This document shows, piece by piece, positions 47,215-59,100 of a DNA stretch of 64,000 nt. This stretch comes from Crotalaria pallida (taxonomy: Eukaryota; Streptophyta; Magnoliopsida; Fabales; Fabaceae), in NCBI GenBank assembly GCA_037953625.1, contig CM075649.1, forward strand, positions 125,671,290-125,735,289, in the 5' to 3' direction. The translations under genes were made by a program, and so were the position numbers. The notes under the pieces were generated by a model, which saw only the letters and a program-made list of their open reading frames with translations, was not told the DNA's origin and made no database searches. The first letter of the stretch is position 1, and the number at the start of each line of letters is the position of its first letter.

Positions 47215-49098
47215 GAGGACATTCCTAAAACTGCTTTTAGAAGTCGATATGGGCATTTTGAATATGTGGTAATGCCTTTTGGTCTCACGAATGCTCCTGC
47301 GATCTTCATGGATTATATGAACAGAATCTTCAGGTCGTACTTGGACTCATTCGTCATTGTGTTCATTGATGACATTCTTATTTATTCCAAGAGCCCGAAG
47401 GAACATGAGGAGCCTTTGAGAACAGTACTCCAAGTTCTCAAAGACAAGCATCTTTATGCAAAATTCTCTAAGTGTAGCTTTTGGTTGAATGAAGTGCATT
47501 TTCTGGGGCATGTCATTTCTGAGAAGAGTGTGGCAGTAGATCCTTCTAAGGTGGAAGCGGTGCTTAAGTGGGAGAGACCCAAGTCCATTACTGAGATCAG
47601 AAGCTTCCTTGGTATGGCTGGGTATTACCGGAGGTTTATTGAAGGGTTTTCTAATCTAGCTCTTCCTTTGACTATTCTTACTCGGAAAGGTGTTCCGTTT
47701 GAATGGTCCCCAGAATGTGAAGATAGTTTCCAGGAGTTGAAAAGGCGATTGACTAGTTCCCCGGTGTTGATTTTGCCGGATCCGACTCAATCCTTTGTAG
47801 TATATTGTGATGCTTCAAAACAAGGGTTGGGTTGTGTGTTGATGCAGCAAGGACAAGTCATAGCCTATGCATCCAGGCAATTGAGGCAGCATGAGCAGAA
47901 CTATCCCACTCACGATCTTGAGTTGGCGGCAGTAGTCTTTGCATTGAAAATTTGGAGGCATTATCTATATGGTTCAAAGTTTGAGGTCTTTAGCGATCAT
48001 AAAAGTCTCCTCTATCTCTTCGATCAAAAGGAGTTGAATATGAGACAGAGGAGATGGATGGAGTTTCTGAAGGACTATGATTTCAATCTCCAGTATCATC
48101 TGGGAAAGGCCAATGTAGTGGCTGATGCACTAAGTCACAAGACTTTGCATGTCAGCAATTTGATGGTGAAGGAGATGCAGCTAATTCAAGAATTCAGTGA
48201 CCTCAACTTGAACATGCAAGTGAAAGAGAAGAGCATTGTTCTAGAAATATTGCAGGTTACCAATGATTTGATTGATCTTATCAAAGAAAGACAAGCTGAT
48301 GATGAAGAGTTACAGAAGTTGTTGGAAGGGGCATCGGGCAATGAAGAGCCCGATTTTGTAAAAGGTTCTGATGGTATTATCCGGTTTAGGGGTCAGATAT
48401 GTGTTACTATGGATTTTGAAGTTAGAAGAGATATCCTATGGGAAGCCCATCGAACCAAAATGAATTTTCATCCCGGTGCAACAAAGATGTACCAAGATTT
48501 GAAGAAGATTTATTGGTGGCCAAAGTTAAAAACCGATGTAGCAGATCATGTATCTCATTGCCTAACTTGTCACAAGGTTAAAATTGAGCATCAAAAGCCT
48601 GGTGGTCCGTTGCGATCACTTGATATCCCTGAGTGGAAGTGGGATAGCATAGTCATGGACTTTGTGACGGGTCTACCTAGGACTGCTGCAGAATGTGATG
48701 CAGTTTGGGTGGTTGTGGACCGTCTAACAAAGTGTGCTCATTTTATCCCTATTCACAAGAAGTACACTCTGGAGAAGTTGACTCAGTTGTATATCAGGGA
48801 CATATTGAAGCTGCATGGTGTTCCCACCAATATTGTATCCGATCGTGATCCGAGATTTTTGTCTAGATTTTGGCAGAGTCTCCAGCAGGCATTGGGTACT
48901 AAGCTGAAATTTAGTACGGCTTACCATCCACAAACTGATGGGCAGTCAGAGCGTATTATCCAGACACTAGAGGATTTGTTGAGAGCATGTGTTCTGGAGC
49001 AGGCTGGTAGTTGGGAGCAGTTATTGCTGTTGATGGAGTTTACTTATAATAATAGCTTCCACTCCAGTATTGGTATGGCACCATTTGAGGCTCTCTAA
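47215..49098 (+). pseudogene. RT, RNase H and integrase core, Tekay-like, uninterrupted but truncated
   Basis: It resumes RT exactly after the solo LTR (EDIPKTAFRSRYGHFEY), with the catalytic FIDDILIYSK, RNase H (CDASKQGLGCVLMQ, VADALSHK), integrase zinc region (HPGATKMYQDLKK, CLTCHKVK) and DDE core (VMDFVTGLPR, SDRDPRF, DGQSERIIQ). There is no stop or shift for 628 codons, which is better kept than in the Tekay-type element at 4039. The frame stops at GMAPFEAL because a deletion joins it to LTR sequence; the C-terminal domain is absent. Confidence 0.9.
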
Positions 49099-49099
49099 G

Positions 49100-49917
49100 G
49101 CTGTAAGACGTTGTCCTTAGGAGACTGTACGCAATGATGGATCCCCGTGATAAATTCTAAAAATCTATGTAAAACATCAAAGAGTATGAGAAAAGAAGAT
49201 TGTAAAACTTATTAAGTTCATGTTTGACTAAGTTGGAATAAAATGGAATTATGAGTCATAGTATCTTAAAAAAAAACTAAATGTTTATGATATGAACATG
49301 CTTATTTGATTGAGAGTGCCTTATTGTGAATTGTGCATTATCTGACTATATGTGTTTGGCTTAGTGGGTCATTATAGCATAATAGAAACTGCTTCCCTAT
49401 TTTATTATGTAATGCTCACCTCCTTACCATTTTTCAGGTACTGAGCTGGAGCACACACCAGGACTGGCCGAGCAGGATTACTCTCCCTCACAGGGAGAGT
49501 AGGGTTGTGTGGGTTTTAGAGTACTTTTATTGACCTAAGCCTCCTACATTATTTTGATGTATATGTGATGTATATACTTTTTGAGTGAGGCTTAGGATGT
49601 TTTTATTTGGGCACAGTTTATGTTTTGTTTCTTGGTTCACATATTTGGTCTTTCTGCTGGTACTCTGAAAACTGATATAGTTTTTTTTATTTTTGAGCCA
49701 TGGGGCACTTATATGATGCATACATATATGATATGAGCCTTGCTGGCTACTGTTTATATTATGTGAATGTATTCAACAGGTTGAGAATTTAGAAAAGTCC
49801 GAAATACAAACGAAACTCCGTCCGTTTGACGGTTGATTTTTAATAAATTGAAAGGAAATTTTAAGTTCACATTTTTAACTATGGGGAATTAAGGGTAATA
49901 AATCATAGGGTGTTACA
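49100..49917 (+). repeat. Right LTR of the Tekay-like element, truncated
   Basis: 818 bp matching 42775-43593 with few changes. It begins in the sixth copy of the LTR tandem repeat. Confidence 0.9.
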
Positions 49918-50430
49918 GATCCATGTAGCTTCACCATTTCAGTTAGCATAGGCAAGGAGTACTCAAGTAAGGCTCTCTGTGACTTAGGAGCTAGCGTAAA
50001 TATTATGCCTTTGTCTGTGTTTGAGGAATTGAAAATATGAGAGGTTAAGTCTACCCCGACGTTACTTCAATTAGCTAATAGAACCACCCTCCGCCCATAT
50101 GGAGTGGTGGAAGATATTCTGATAAAGGTGAATGATTTTATCAAGCCCCTAGATTTTTTGATCTTAGATATAGACGAGGATGAAAATATTCCTCTAATTT
50201 TTGGAAGGCCATTCTTGGCCACAGCAGGGGTAGTGACTGATGTGCCTAGGGGAGAAGTAATTCTCCGAGTGAATGGTGAGCAAACTACAATTAAAAGTTT
50301 TAAAAAACCACCAATCACCGCGGAGAATTTCGGCCCTCTCATGTGCATTCAACACTCAAATGGAGAGAGTGTTGAAAAGAAGTTGAAAAGCAAGGTGCCA
50401 CCCTTGAAAGGATCATGGCAACTACCCTAA
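49918..50430 (+). pseudogene. Aspartic protease of the plus-strand Athila-like element
   Basis: After the TSD the frame continues with SVSIGKEYSSKALCDLGA, active site DLGASVNIMP, a TGA at 50038-50040, then VVEDILIKVNDF, IFGRPFLATAG and a stop after LKGSWQLP. It matches the minus-strand copy at 20692-21390 and, like it, ends without RT. Confidence 0.85.
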
Positions 50431-51302
50431 CCTCTGAAAACAGGTGACCCGTCAGGCTCGTGACGTTAAACAAATGCTTGTTGGGAGGCAACCCAATGTT
50501 TCAGTAGTTTCTTTTGTTTTTCTAGGTAGTTTTTTTTAATTTTTATTTTGTAGTTTTAGTTTAGATTAGTTTGCTTGACGACAAGCCAACCTTTAAGTTT
50601 GGGGGAGTGGTACAAAGTAAAATTTTTTTCAGATCTGAATTTTTCTCCCATTTTTAAGTGTTGGTTTGTGTCCTTGGAAGAAGTAGGTAATTATTCTAGA
50701 CTTAGGACTGTTTTTCTGATGATAGGTGTAAATACTTAGTTTAGGATTAGACTCACTGATTTAAGATGCTAATTGATTGAGCTGTAAATATTGTTTGAAT
50801 CTGATTATTTTGACAAACTTTTTGAAAATTTGTGATTAGTGAATTGACCTTTAGCTTTAGCCTAGTGAGAGTTTGGGCCTATACTTGGCAGGGGTATGTG
50901 ATTATGTGAAATATTTGATTTGAGACCCCTATTTCTTTCATGAGTGTGTTCACTTTGGCTTTGTGTTCTAGAACTTGATCTGTGACCATTTCAAGATTGA
51001 TTTTTTTTTTGCATGCATGAAAATGATTAAGGCACTTAGGATTATGTTTTTGTGGCCTTCAGATGTTTTGCATTGATAATATTTCCCTTAGTTGCCCATT
51101 TTGAGCCTAATGATATATGATTTTTCTTTGGTACCCTGCATTAATTGCATGATTCGTTGTGAGTACGTTATGAATTTTGAATGAGCAATTGATAGGAACG
51201 ATTCAAAAAGTGAAAAAATGGTACAAAGTGTTGTGAGTCTACTTCTCTTCCATGAAATAAATGAAAAATAAAAAAAGAAAAAAATAGAAATTTGGAAGGG
51301 AG
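50431..51302 (+). other. Non-coding 3' part of the plus Athila-like element
   Basis: Contains the hairpin TTGGGAGGCAACCCAA at 50481-50496, shared with 20626-20641, and a purine tract AAGTTTGGGGGAG at 50595-50608. A weaker tract, GGAAGGGAG, precedes the 3' LTR. No RT or integrase was seen. Confidence 0.65.
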
Positions 51303-52189
51303 TTATTTGGGTCTAATATATGATATTTTGAGCATGAATTAGACTCCCTTTTACTAAGGATTTGGTTTGTTTCTTTTGCAAACTTAGGACTTTTAGTATA
51401 ATTTTAGGAATTTTCAGTAGATTAGGATCCTTTGAACGTTTTGATCCGTTTTGGGTATGTTTCAGGTACTTTTGGAGCTTAATTGAAGAAAATAAATATG
51501 GAACTGAAAAGAGGACGAAAAGACCTTGAAAATGGCGCAAGAATGGAGCGAAACGGAGTCGGAGCAGGTGCAACACGCCCAGGCGCCCATGCTGGGACGC
51601 CCAGGCGCGCGCACCACGTGAACAGCACCAGACCAGACCTGGCGTGATGCCTTGGGCGCCCAGGCGCGCATACTTCGTCCAGGCCCAATTGGGCCACTTT
51701 CTGATCAGATTTGCTCCTATTCAATTATGATTAATTTTAGTCTTTAAATATAGGTTTTTCTATTAGGTTTAGAAGACTTTTCAGAGGCAATTAAGAGATT
51801 TGAATACAAATTAGGATTAGAGAAGAGAGACTAGAGAATCATATTGAGAGTAAGGATGCAAGATACAAGGATTGAAGATCAACATTGCTGGAGGGATCTA
51901 CTTGATGATTGAAGATCTCTTGGGGGTAAATTCATTATTGTCTATGATTATGAGTTTTTTCCATTCTTGTATTTCTTCTCCCGTTATGTGTAACTAAACC
52001 TCTTGTTAGGAATAGGGTAAATTCGTATGGATCTTAATTTGGCTATTTATTTATGAATTAATGTTTTTTCTTTTAAATCAATTGTTTGGCTGCATTTTAA
52101 TTACAATTCATAGAATTAGCTACTTTATGATTTGCTTTGGTAATCTAAACCTTAATTGGAAGATTATGATTTAGATTAGGCCTTCTATA

Positions 52190-53790
52190 ATGACCCAAAA
52201 TCTAGTCCATTGAAAAATACGGGTTAACAAAAACTTTTTCTATAAAGAGTGTGAAAACCAAAAGTACTTTTTGCTAAAGTAATATTTCTTTTACAAAATA
52301 TTCTGAGTGTAAAACACTTATATAATACAAAATCCCAAAAACCCTTTTTACACCCAGAGCATTGGTCTTCACAACTCGATCCTTCTGCAAAAGGATTCGG
52401 ATGACGAGACATCATCCTGGCTGTTCCTTTTAGACACTTCCACTCTTACGAGAAAGACTTCAATCCTGTCCTTTGAAAGAACCTACCACCACAAACATGG
52501 TAGATGAGAGTAAGTCACTTGTCATATCGCCTAAGCAGATTATATGCTTGGTCAAACACAAACATCACAGATATCAATTCAATATAGTAAATGCATGCTC
52601 AGGTGCCTTATTAAACAGTGATAGATATAACCGTTAATCTTTCATGCTATGCATGAACGTCTCTCAAACCATTTCTCCAGAATCAACTCTTCCAGAAAAC
52701 AACACTCTGGGATAAGCCATCGTGCGCTCGATGTTTCCACAACCTGTATAGCGGCCACACCGTTCTATATTGGAACCCCATCGACCATGATCCTAAAATG
52801 ATACAAGGGGATGATCCCTGAACCATTGTCCATCAATAGTTCTAGGTCCTTGTCATTTCTACGGTGGCGGCCACACCGTTCCAACCGTCTCATGTAGCGG
52901 CCACACCGTACTACATGGTTTCCAATCCCGCATGCACCTCACTCGTTTTACAATTCCCTGTACACCATGCATGAGATGCATAACACAGATATTAATCATC
53001 ACATGATACACATGGCGGCCACACCGTTCCATGCCTTCATATAGCGGCCACACCGTACTATATGGAATCACACACATATGGCGGCCACACCGTTCCACAT
53101 GTCTTCATATAGCGGCCACATCGTTCTATACGGAATCCCATCACACTTACCACACATATGGTGGCCACACCATTCCGCATGTCTTCGTATAGCGACCACA
53201 CTGTACTATACAGAATCCTTTAAGTGTAATGACTTCTTTTAGGAGTTAATCCTCAACATATGGGAATCAGGGTGATTCCATTTATCCAACATTAATGTGT
53301 CTAAATCGGAGCAACAAGCCTTAACGCTTTGGATTGGGTCCTCATAATCAACAAGCATCTCCATTCTTGCATTATCATTAATACTCCTTAAGTCATTATC
53401 CTCTTATGCTCCAAAACATTAATTGTCAAATAGACCCAAATGTTTGCTATCAAATACACAGTCCTTAGATTGAGACATTAGGCTTGCTCCACTTATCATC
53501 ATGAGGTAATAACTTCTACCTAGTGTCCTTTAAGTCATTAACTTCTTATGGTCTAAGGCATTGATTACCAAGTAAACATATACATGCCTTACCAAACCCT
53601 TGCTCAACATCAAACCCAGATCATGAATTATTAATCACATTCTATTTCCTCAGAGTAATCATGATCATTCTAACCCAAAGAAGTCATGTTGATTAGTCCT
53701 CAACTCATACCCCATTAATCAACTTATTTAACTCAAAGTGTTGCTCATTATACAATTGTCATACTCCAGACATGATTCACTAGGTATATA
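52190..53790 (-). mobile_element. Gypsy (Tekay-like) LTR fragment, probably minus strand
   Basis: Left edge TATAATGACCC resembles a chromovirus LTR terminus; the right edge is not recognisable and the host LTR lacks about 120 bp, so one end was deleted. Orientation is a guess: chromovirus LTR ends are near-symmetric, but the layout around the repeat array fits minus better. No coding frame. Confidence 0.5.
52747..53211. repeat. Array of nine hairpins with constant core GCGGCCACACCGT and changing complementary arms
   Basis: Cores near 52751, 52867, 52897, 53015, 53044, 53081, 53112, 53161 and 53192. Arms differ but pair: TATAG/CTATA, CATGTAG/CTACATG, CATGG/CCATG, CATATAG/CTATATG, GTATAG/CTATAC are perfect; ACGGTGG/CCAACCGT, ACATATGG/CCACATGT, CATATAG/CTATACG and ACATATGG/CCGCATGT have one bulge or one or two mismatches. 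The core also pairs with itself (CGG/CCG); in unit 8 it is TGG/CCA. Confidence 0.85.
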
Positions 53791-54847
53791 TTAAGGGATT
53801 AAGGGGTATAGTTTAATAAGAAACGTAATTTCCATGAGGGATATAGCTTTTACTACATCTGGAAGGTCATTGATTTACTGAAAAACGGATTTTCATAATT
53901 AGTAACTACGGTCCTACAATGAAACCATGTTCCTAGCCTTTTCCACATTTGTTTTTAAATACTCTTTATTTTCTGTTTTGTCTCATTCTATCTATTCTAC
54001 ACTCCTTTCTCAAAACCTAAACAAAACTCAAGTTTCACATAGTAATTACTATTTGCCTAAGAATTATTAGAAACAATTTGCAATCCCCTGTGGAACGATA
54101 ATTTTACTTACTCTTTATTACCTGTGACCCGGTATACTTGTCGGTAGTCCAACACAAACAGACTCACCAGTGCCCAGGCGCACGCCAAACCTGTCACGTA
54201 CCTGTCCAGATGCGTTGCGCGTAGGCGCAGCGCCAGCGCGCCCAAGCGCGCGCATTTGCTCTATATATCACGCACCAGCAGCACCATGGCTGCTACACCA
54301 GCCTCTCCCTTCCACGCACCAACAGCCACCAAACACCCTAAATCTTACTTCTAATCCTTTCCCCATGACCCAAATCAAGATTTGGTTAGATCCCACCTCA
54401 AATTCACTTCCTCCTTCTTCTCCTTTCTCATTTTCCCTCTCTTTTCCATGGTTCTCTCTCTCTCTCTCCTCAAAGCTCTCTCTCTCCTCAACCTCAAGAC
54501 CTAAGGGGGGCAGATCTCTCAATAGAGTTGAAATCCAAGTAGATCAGGGGTAGATCCAAGATCTATGGAGCTTCAATCGAGCCTCCTCTTCCTTTAAGGT
54601 AAGGTGAAGACCTTTTATACACTTTGAGGTTGGGATAATTAGAGTTTATAATGGAATTTGGGGATAATAGTTAAATTGGAGTGTGGGTAGTGTTTTATCA
54701 CTTGTTTAGAGTTGGATTACGGGTGATTAGATTGTTATTGGTTGATTTTTATTATTAATGAAATGTTTAGAATAAAACCCCTTTTATGCTATAAAAAAAT
54801 AGGAAGTGAAGAACCCTAGGGAGTTGATTTATGTTATTGTGCTCTGA

Positions 54848-55012
54848 GACATACCTGTGTATGTCGATTGTTTTTTTGACTATTTGGTTGGGTGTTGTTG
54901 TTTGTTATTTATCACTGATTATGATTCTAGTTGTTTTGATTGGTTTATTGTCGTTATTGTTGTTGTTGGGGTTGGGGTTGTGGTATAGTCTTGAGATATG
55001 CTTGTGCATATC
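54848..55012 (+). repeat. Two hairpins with covarying arms in the LARD-like LTR
   Basis: GACATAC-CTGT-GTATGTC at 54848-54865 and GATATGC-TTGT-GCATATC at 54995-55012. Both are perfect 7-bp stems, both preceded by TGA and followed by GATTGT. Confidence 0.85.
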
Positions 55013-55113
55013 GATTGTGTATATTGTGTATGAGCATGTAGATGTTGTAGAGCTCGAGTTAAGTTTATTGGAAAAGAAGTCAGTATCAGATTATATGACG
55101 AATGAATTGAGAT

Positions 55114-55179
55114 GGTACTTCGATACTAACTTAACCGGTTAGTCGATTCCAATAACCTGTTAAGTAAGTATCAAGTACC
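55114..55179 (+). repeat. Long hairpin in the LARD-like LTR
   Basis: Arms 55114-55135 and 55159-55179 pair over about 21 bp with one bulge and one mismatch; an inner GGTTA/TAACC pair extends the stem. Confidence 0.85.
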
Positions 55180-56154
55180 ACGATTTACTATGAAAAATCG
55201 AAAGAACACCGGCTATTGACTTCCTTTCCAATAATCCTAACCATCATGCATCATAACATGGAGTTGAGGTTGGACGTTAGGGTATGGGATAGAAAGTGAT
55301 TCAAGTTACGAGACGGTTCATTGAATCTATTTACGAGAGTGATCCAGTGACTACATGGGGAATTGTAGTGAATGGGGTCTTGATCCTACATGGGGTCGGG
55401 CTACCTACCCGCGCTGGGGATCGGTCCTGCCGTAATCATTACAATTTTGACAGTCACTTAGGCACTTCAGGGCAGCGAGGGGTGGTCTCGGTTATAGCCA
55501 ACTCGGGCATTACCTCGAGTTGTACTTGGACCTAGATTGGCCAAGTATTGTGAAAGCATTTGTTGCGAGACGCTTACTCCCGACTCGTCTATCCCAGGAG
55601 TGGAGGATGGTGTTGTGAGATTGGATATGTGATTGTGATATTGGAGATTTAAGTACAGAGATGTTTGAGCCAATCCTGGATGGATCCCATGAGTATTATG
55701 TGATTATGTGTGTATAGTATCCTGGGATTGGATTCGAATGTCATGGATCCAGCTGTGGATTGGTCGAGTGGCGCCCATGCATTGCACTATGTGCTAGTTA
55801 TGGTGGTGTGTATTTTTAGTAGCACTTGATTTAGTTGTTATTCCCTGAGTTGTTATTATGAACTGTTTACTATCTCTTTAATTCAATGTGTTTTGAAAAG
55901 GTCTCACCCCTTAGTGGTTTATCATTTTAGGTAAATTTCCAAGGAGCTTGAAGATCAGAGTGTTGCAGCGAAAGAGTCGAAAGAAAAGAACTCTATTTAT
56001 TTCTGCTTGTATTTTAATTGAATACCCCCAAAGTTGTTTATAAACTTGTTTTGTAAACAGAAATTTTGAGTTCCTCAATTCAAGTTGCAGACTTTTATTA
56101 TTTTCACACTACTTTTATTTATTTATCTTTATCAACAAACCGGGGTATTACAAT

Positions 56155-56167
56155 TATGGTATCAGAG
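56155..56167 (+). promoter_or_regulatory. Primer-binding site (initiator Met-tRNA) of the LARD-like element
   Basis: ATGGTATCAGAGC shortly after the LTR end. Confidence 0.85.
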
Positions 56168-59100
56168 CAGTTCTTTCCTTTCGACCTGGGGAGATGGTCT
56201 CGATCTCGCTGCGAACACTCTAATCTCAAACTTCTTGCCCAGAGTTGAGACTTATATGTAAGTTTTCTTTCAAGGTTAAGTGTTGAGTTAGGGAAATCAG
56301 GAGTTATTAGCACCTATACGGCTCGAAACGACTAGCCAATACTTGGGACTAAATAGGAAATAAAGTGTATGCCACCAAAAAGAAATTGGTGAAAGGGATT
56401 ATTATTTGTATGAGATAGGAAATTGTAAAATGTTATAGGACGTCCACGCTAAAGTTGTCGGAAAGGAAATTCGAAGCCGAAACATTTAAAAATGAAAATT
56501 TTCCAAAAGGTTTTCCTGCGTTACCACAAACGGTTCGCCAATTTGGATAGCCGGTTGAGGTTTGCACGTAACGAACACTGGTTTTGCCAAGGCTATGTAT
56601 GTTGCCATACACCGGTTTCCTTTCCGAAAACCTTAGCACGAAACGAACCACTTGCGAGTGCTAGATATTCTCAAAGGAAATCGAACACGAAACGAGTTGT
56701 TCGATAACTGACCAAAAGTTTTAAAGGAATAAAAAGTGATTTGAGTTCCCTTGAGAATATCACACGTCCCACGTCACGACTCATATGACAGGTCATCGTT
56801 AGAGTCAATGGAAAAGGAAAGATTTCTTTGAGGGCACGATTAAAACCCCTCAAAACGTTACTTCGGTGCTAATTTTAAATTAGTCACAAAGGTAATGGTT
56901 GGATTATCAAACGAAAACGGTTTTTAAGTGTTGATTTCCTTTTCCATGATCCTAATGTTGAATTGACTATACGCAAAAAATCCGGAAAGAAATAGGATAT
57001 CATATAGAAAGGAATGGAAAATGGTGTGGCATGGACGCATGCAAACACCAAGGTATAGTATAACGTCCTGGTCCAACGAGCGTTATACCACCGGCCAAGG
57101 GCTGGACGCGCACACGCGTGAACATAATTCGTGTGCCTATCTAATATACCTATGATTGACCATGTGGATAATTGTCTCGTACAAACCATATACCCGAAAC
57201 GAGCAAAAATAAAGAGAAAAAGGAAAGTGAGAACAGGGAATTTGTTTGCAAATACTAAGTGTCGCCATGAATCGGGCATGTGCCTGAAAAGAAGGAAAAG
57301 AGTTGTTACGCCCGAATCTTAGGAGAGATTACTAGGGTTCGGGGCGAACGTAAAAGGTGACGATGCTTAGCAGTTACAAACAAATTACTCAGTGGCATAA
57401 CGAACAAAAATCGAGTTTGTGAAATTTTAAAAGTAAGCAAAACCCATAGTATTAGACTAGCCAGAAATCAAACCGAGTTGAGTTTTATACAAAGGAAATC
57501 CTGGGAATGTCGAGGCATCTGAACGAAGTACAGGAACTCAATCTAGATGGCGAGGGCTATTACCACCGATTGAATGCAGTGTTGGGACTGACCATTTCGA
57601 TGTTTGCATTTATTGGGAGGTGATGTCGTCAAAATCTAGGAGTGTGTGCACTCTCATGAAATAGTAAACGATTTCCTATGTGCAAAACCTTAGTGCTAAT
57701 TCTTTTGGTCCTCCTCGCTCGTATATATAAATATTTTATTATGCTTAAATGTGTATATATGAAGCGGATTAGTATCAAAGTAAGTGGACGGGAAATTAGA
57801 GGTGGAACCGTGTAAATCAAAAATAAGTTATTTCCTTGATACTAATCCAATCGAGTAACCAAGCTCGCATCGATTAGACTAGTATCTAGGAAAGCGAAAA
57901 GAATGTTTAAGAGAGACTAGTGTTTGGTTCCACCACTAATCTCTATTCCAGTAACTTTAATACTAAACAAGAAATAAGGATTGAGTATCGATCGATTGGA
58001 CTTGAACCGCCGAATCGTACCATCTAGATGTGTGAATAGAAAAGGAATTTTTGCCCAACTTGGAAACCGGTTCGAATTCAATCGAAAGGCCCTCGAAATA
58101 TGTGTACATGCGAGGTAGTTTTGGTATTAAAGTAATCGAACAGGAATTAGAGGTGGAACCACGTAAATCAAAATAAGTTATTGCCTCGATACTAATCCCA
58201 CCGAGTGACTTAGCTCACATCGATTAGACTAGTATCTAAGAAAACAAAAAGAATGTTTATGTCGGACTCGTGGTTGGCTCTACAACTAATCTCGATTCCG
58301 ATAACTTTGATACCAAAAGAAAGGTAAGAATTGAGTACCTATCGACTGAACTTGAACCCCGAGTTGTACCTATCATATTTATGAATAGAAAAGAGGTTTT
58401 GTCTAATCGGAGAAAGGGGTTTGAATTCAATCGAAAGGTCCTCAAACCATGTCCTAGTTATATTGATAATGGTATGTATGTATATATGTGTTAATTGTGT
58501 GAATATAGTTGTGATTGTTTGTTTGTTGTAATTATTGCGTTTTATAATTGGATTAACTGAATTGTTTGAAATTTTTACAAAATGACTCCAAACCACCTTC
58601 AAAACTTAATGTATTTCGATTTCAATTATGATTTTAATAAATCGAATTGTTTAAAATTTTGCAAATGATTCCAAACTATTTTCAAACTAAGTGCTTCTCG
58701 ATTTCTATCACCATTTTCAAAAGTTACAAACAATTCTAATTTGAACAATGAATGAAATTACTATTTTAAAATCAAATACCAATGATTGAATATGTGTGTA
58801 TGTATATATATATACATAGAGTTTTCATTGATTTGCTTTTAAGAGGTATTTCTCGGAACTCTGAGAGGATGGCTTTCCCCATGATATCCAAAGAAACTTG
58901 TAGCGTAACCTAAGGCCGACCGATTTAGTAACTGTTAAACCGAAGAGCCACCCAAAACCTTTTGGAACCGACTAGGATGAGAAATCTCAAGATCGTACCG
59001 TGTTGGGATCGGAGTCGTGTTTTTTTACCACAAGAGTATACCAAGGTTAGTGTGAGCCAATGAGTACCCTAAGGAAGGTCGCAAACCAAAACCAGGGCAA

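Larger units (their letters stand above)
41132..49917 (+). mobile_element. Tekay-like gypsy element, 3' deleted, with a solo LTR in RT
   Basis: Left LTR 41132-43593, gag-pol 43772-49098, truncated right LTR 49100-49917. Ends are TGTAACATCTC...GGGTGTTACA. The duplication GATCC is at 41127-41131 and 49918-49922. The integrase end, chromodomain region, purine tract and about 1.64 kb of the right LTR are deleted in one step: integrase joins LTR sequence directly at about 49098. Confidence 0.9.
37943..54154 (+). mobile_element. Athila-like gag-protease-only element, plus strand, split by a Tekay-like element
   Basis: The 5' LTR is 37943-39258 and the 3' LTR 51303-54154 (with a foreign segment at about 52190-53790). 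The duplication CAAAC is at 37938-37942 and 54155-54159. An intact Asp-tRNA primer site follows the 5' LTR. Gag and protease are present but heavily broken; no RT or integrase. It belongs to the same broad group as the minus-strand element at 3989 but to a different LTR subfamily. Confidence 0.85.
51303..54154 (+). repeat. 3' LTR of the plus-strand Athila-like element, with foreign segment
   Basis: Begins TTATTTGGG (TG lost). Matches the 5' LTR to about 52187 and again from about 53790. In between, about 120 bp of LTR are replaced by a gypsy LTR fragment. A palindrome cluster is at 51574-51669. Confidence 0.8.
54160..56151 (+). repeat. Left LTR of the LARD-like element, second part
   Basis: Continues 37162-37942. 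TATA-like CTATATATCA at 54261-54270 lies directly after a GCGC palindrome cluster; counterpart at 60993-61002. Ends GGGGTATTACA. Contains several hairpins (54848-55012, 55114-55179, 55670-55763). Confidence 0.85.

Noticed and set aside
52745..53215. CRISPR-like repeat-spacer pattern
   Set aside because: The regular 13-bp core and spacers look superficially CRISPR-like, but spacers are complementary arms, the context is a plant LTR and no cas genes exist.
54831..55142. Leu/Val-rich membrane protein in the LARD-like LTR
   Set aside because: The frame is T/G-rich, overlaps the hairpins and is inside an LTR; chance frame.
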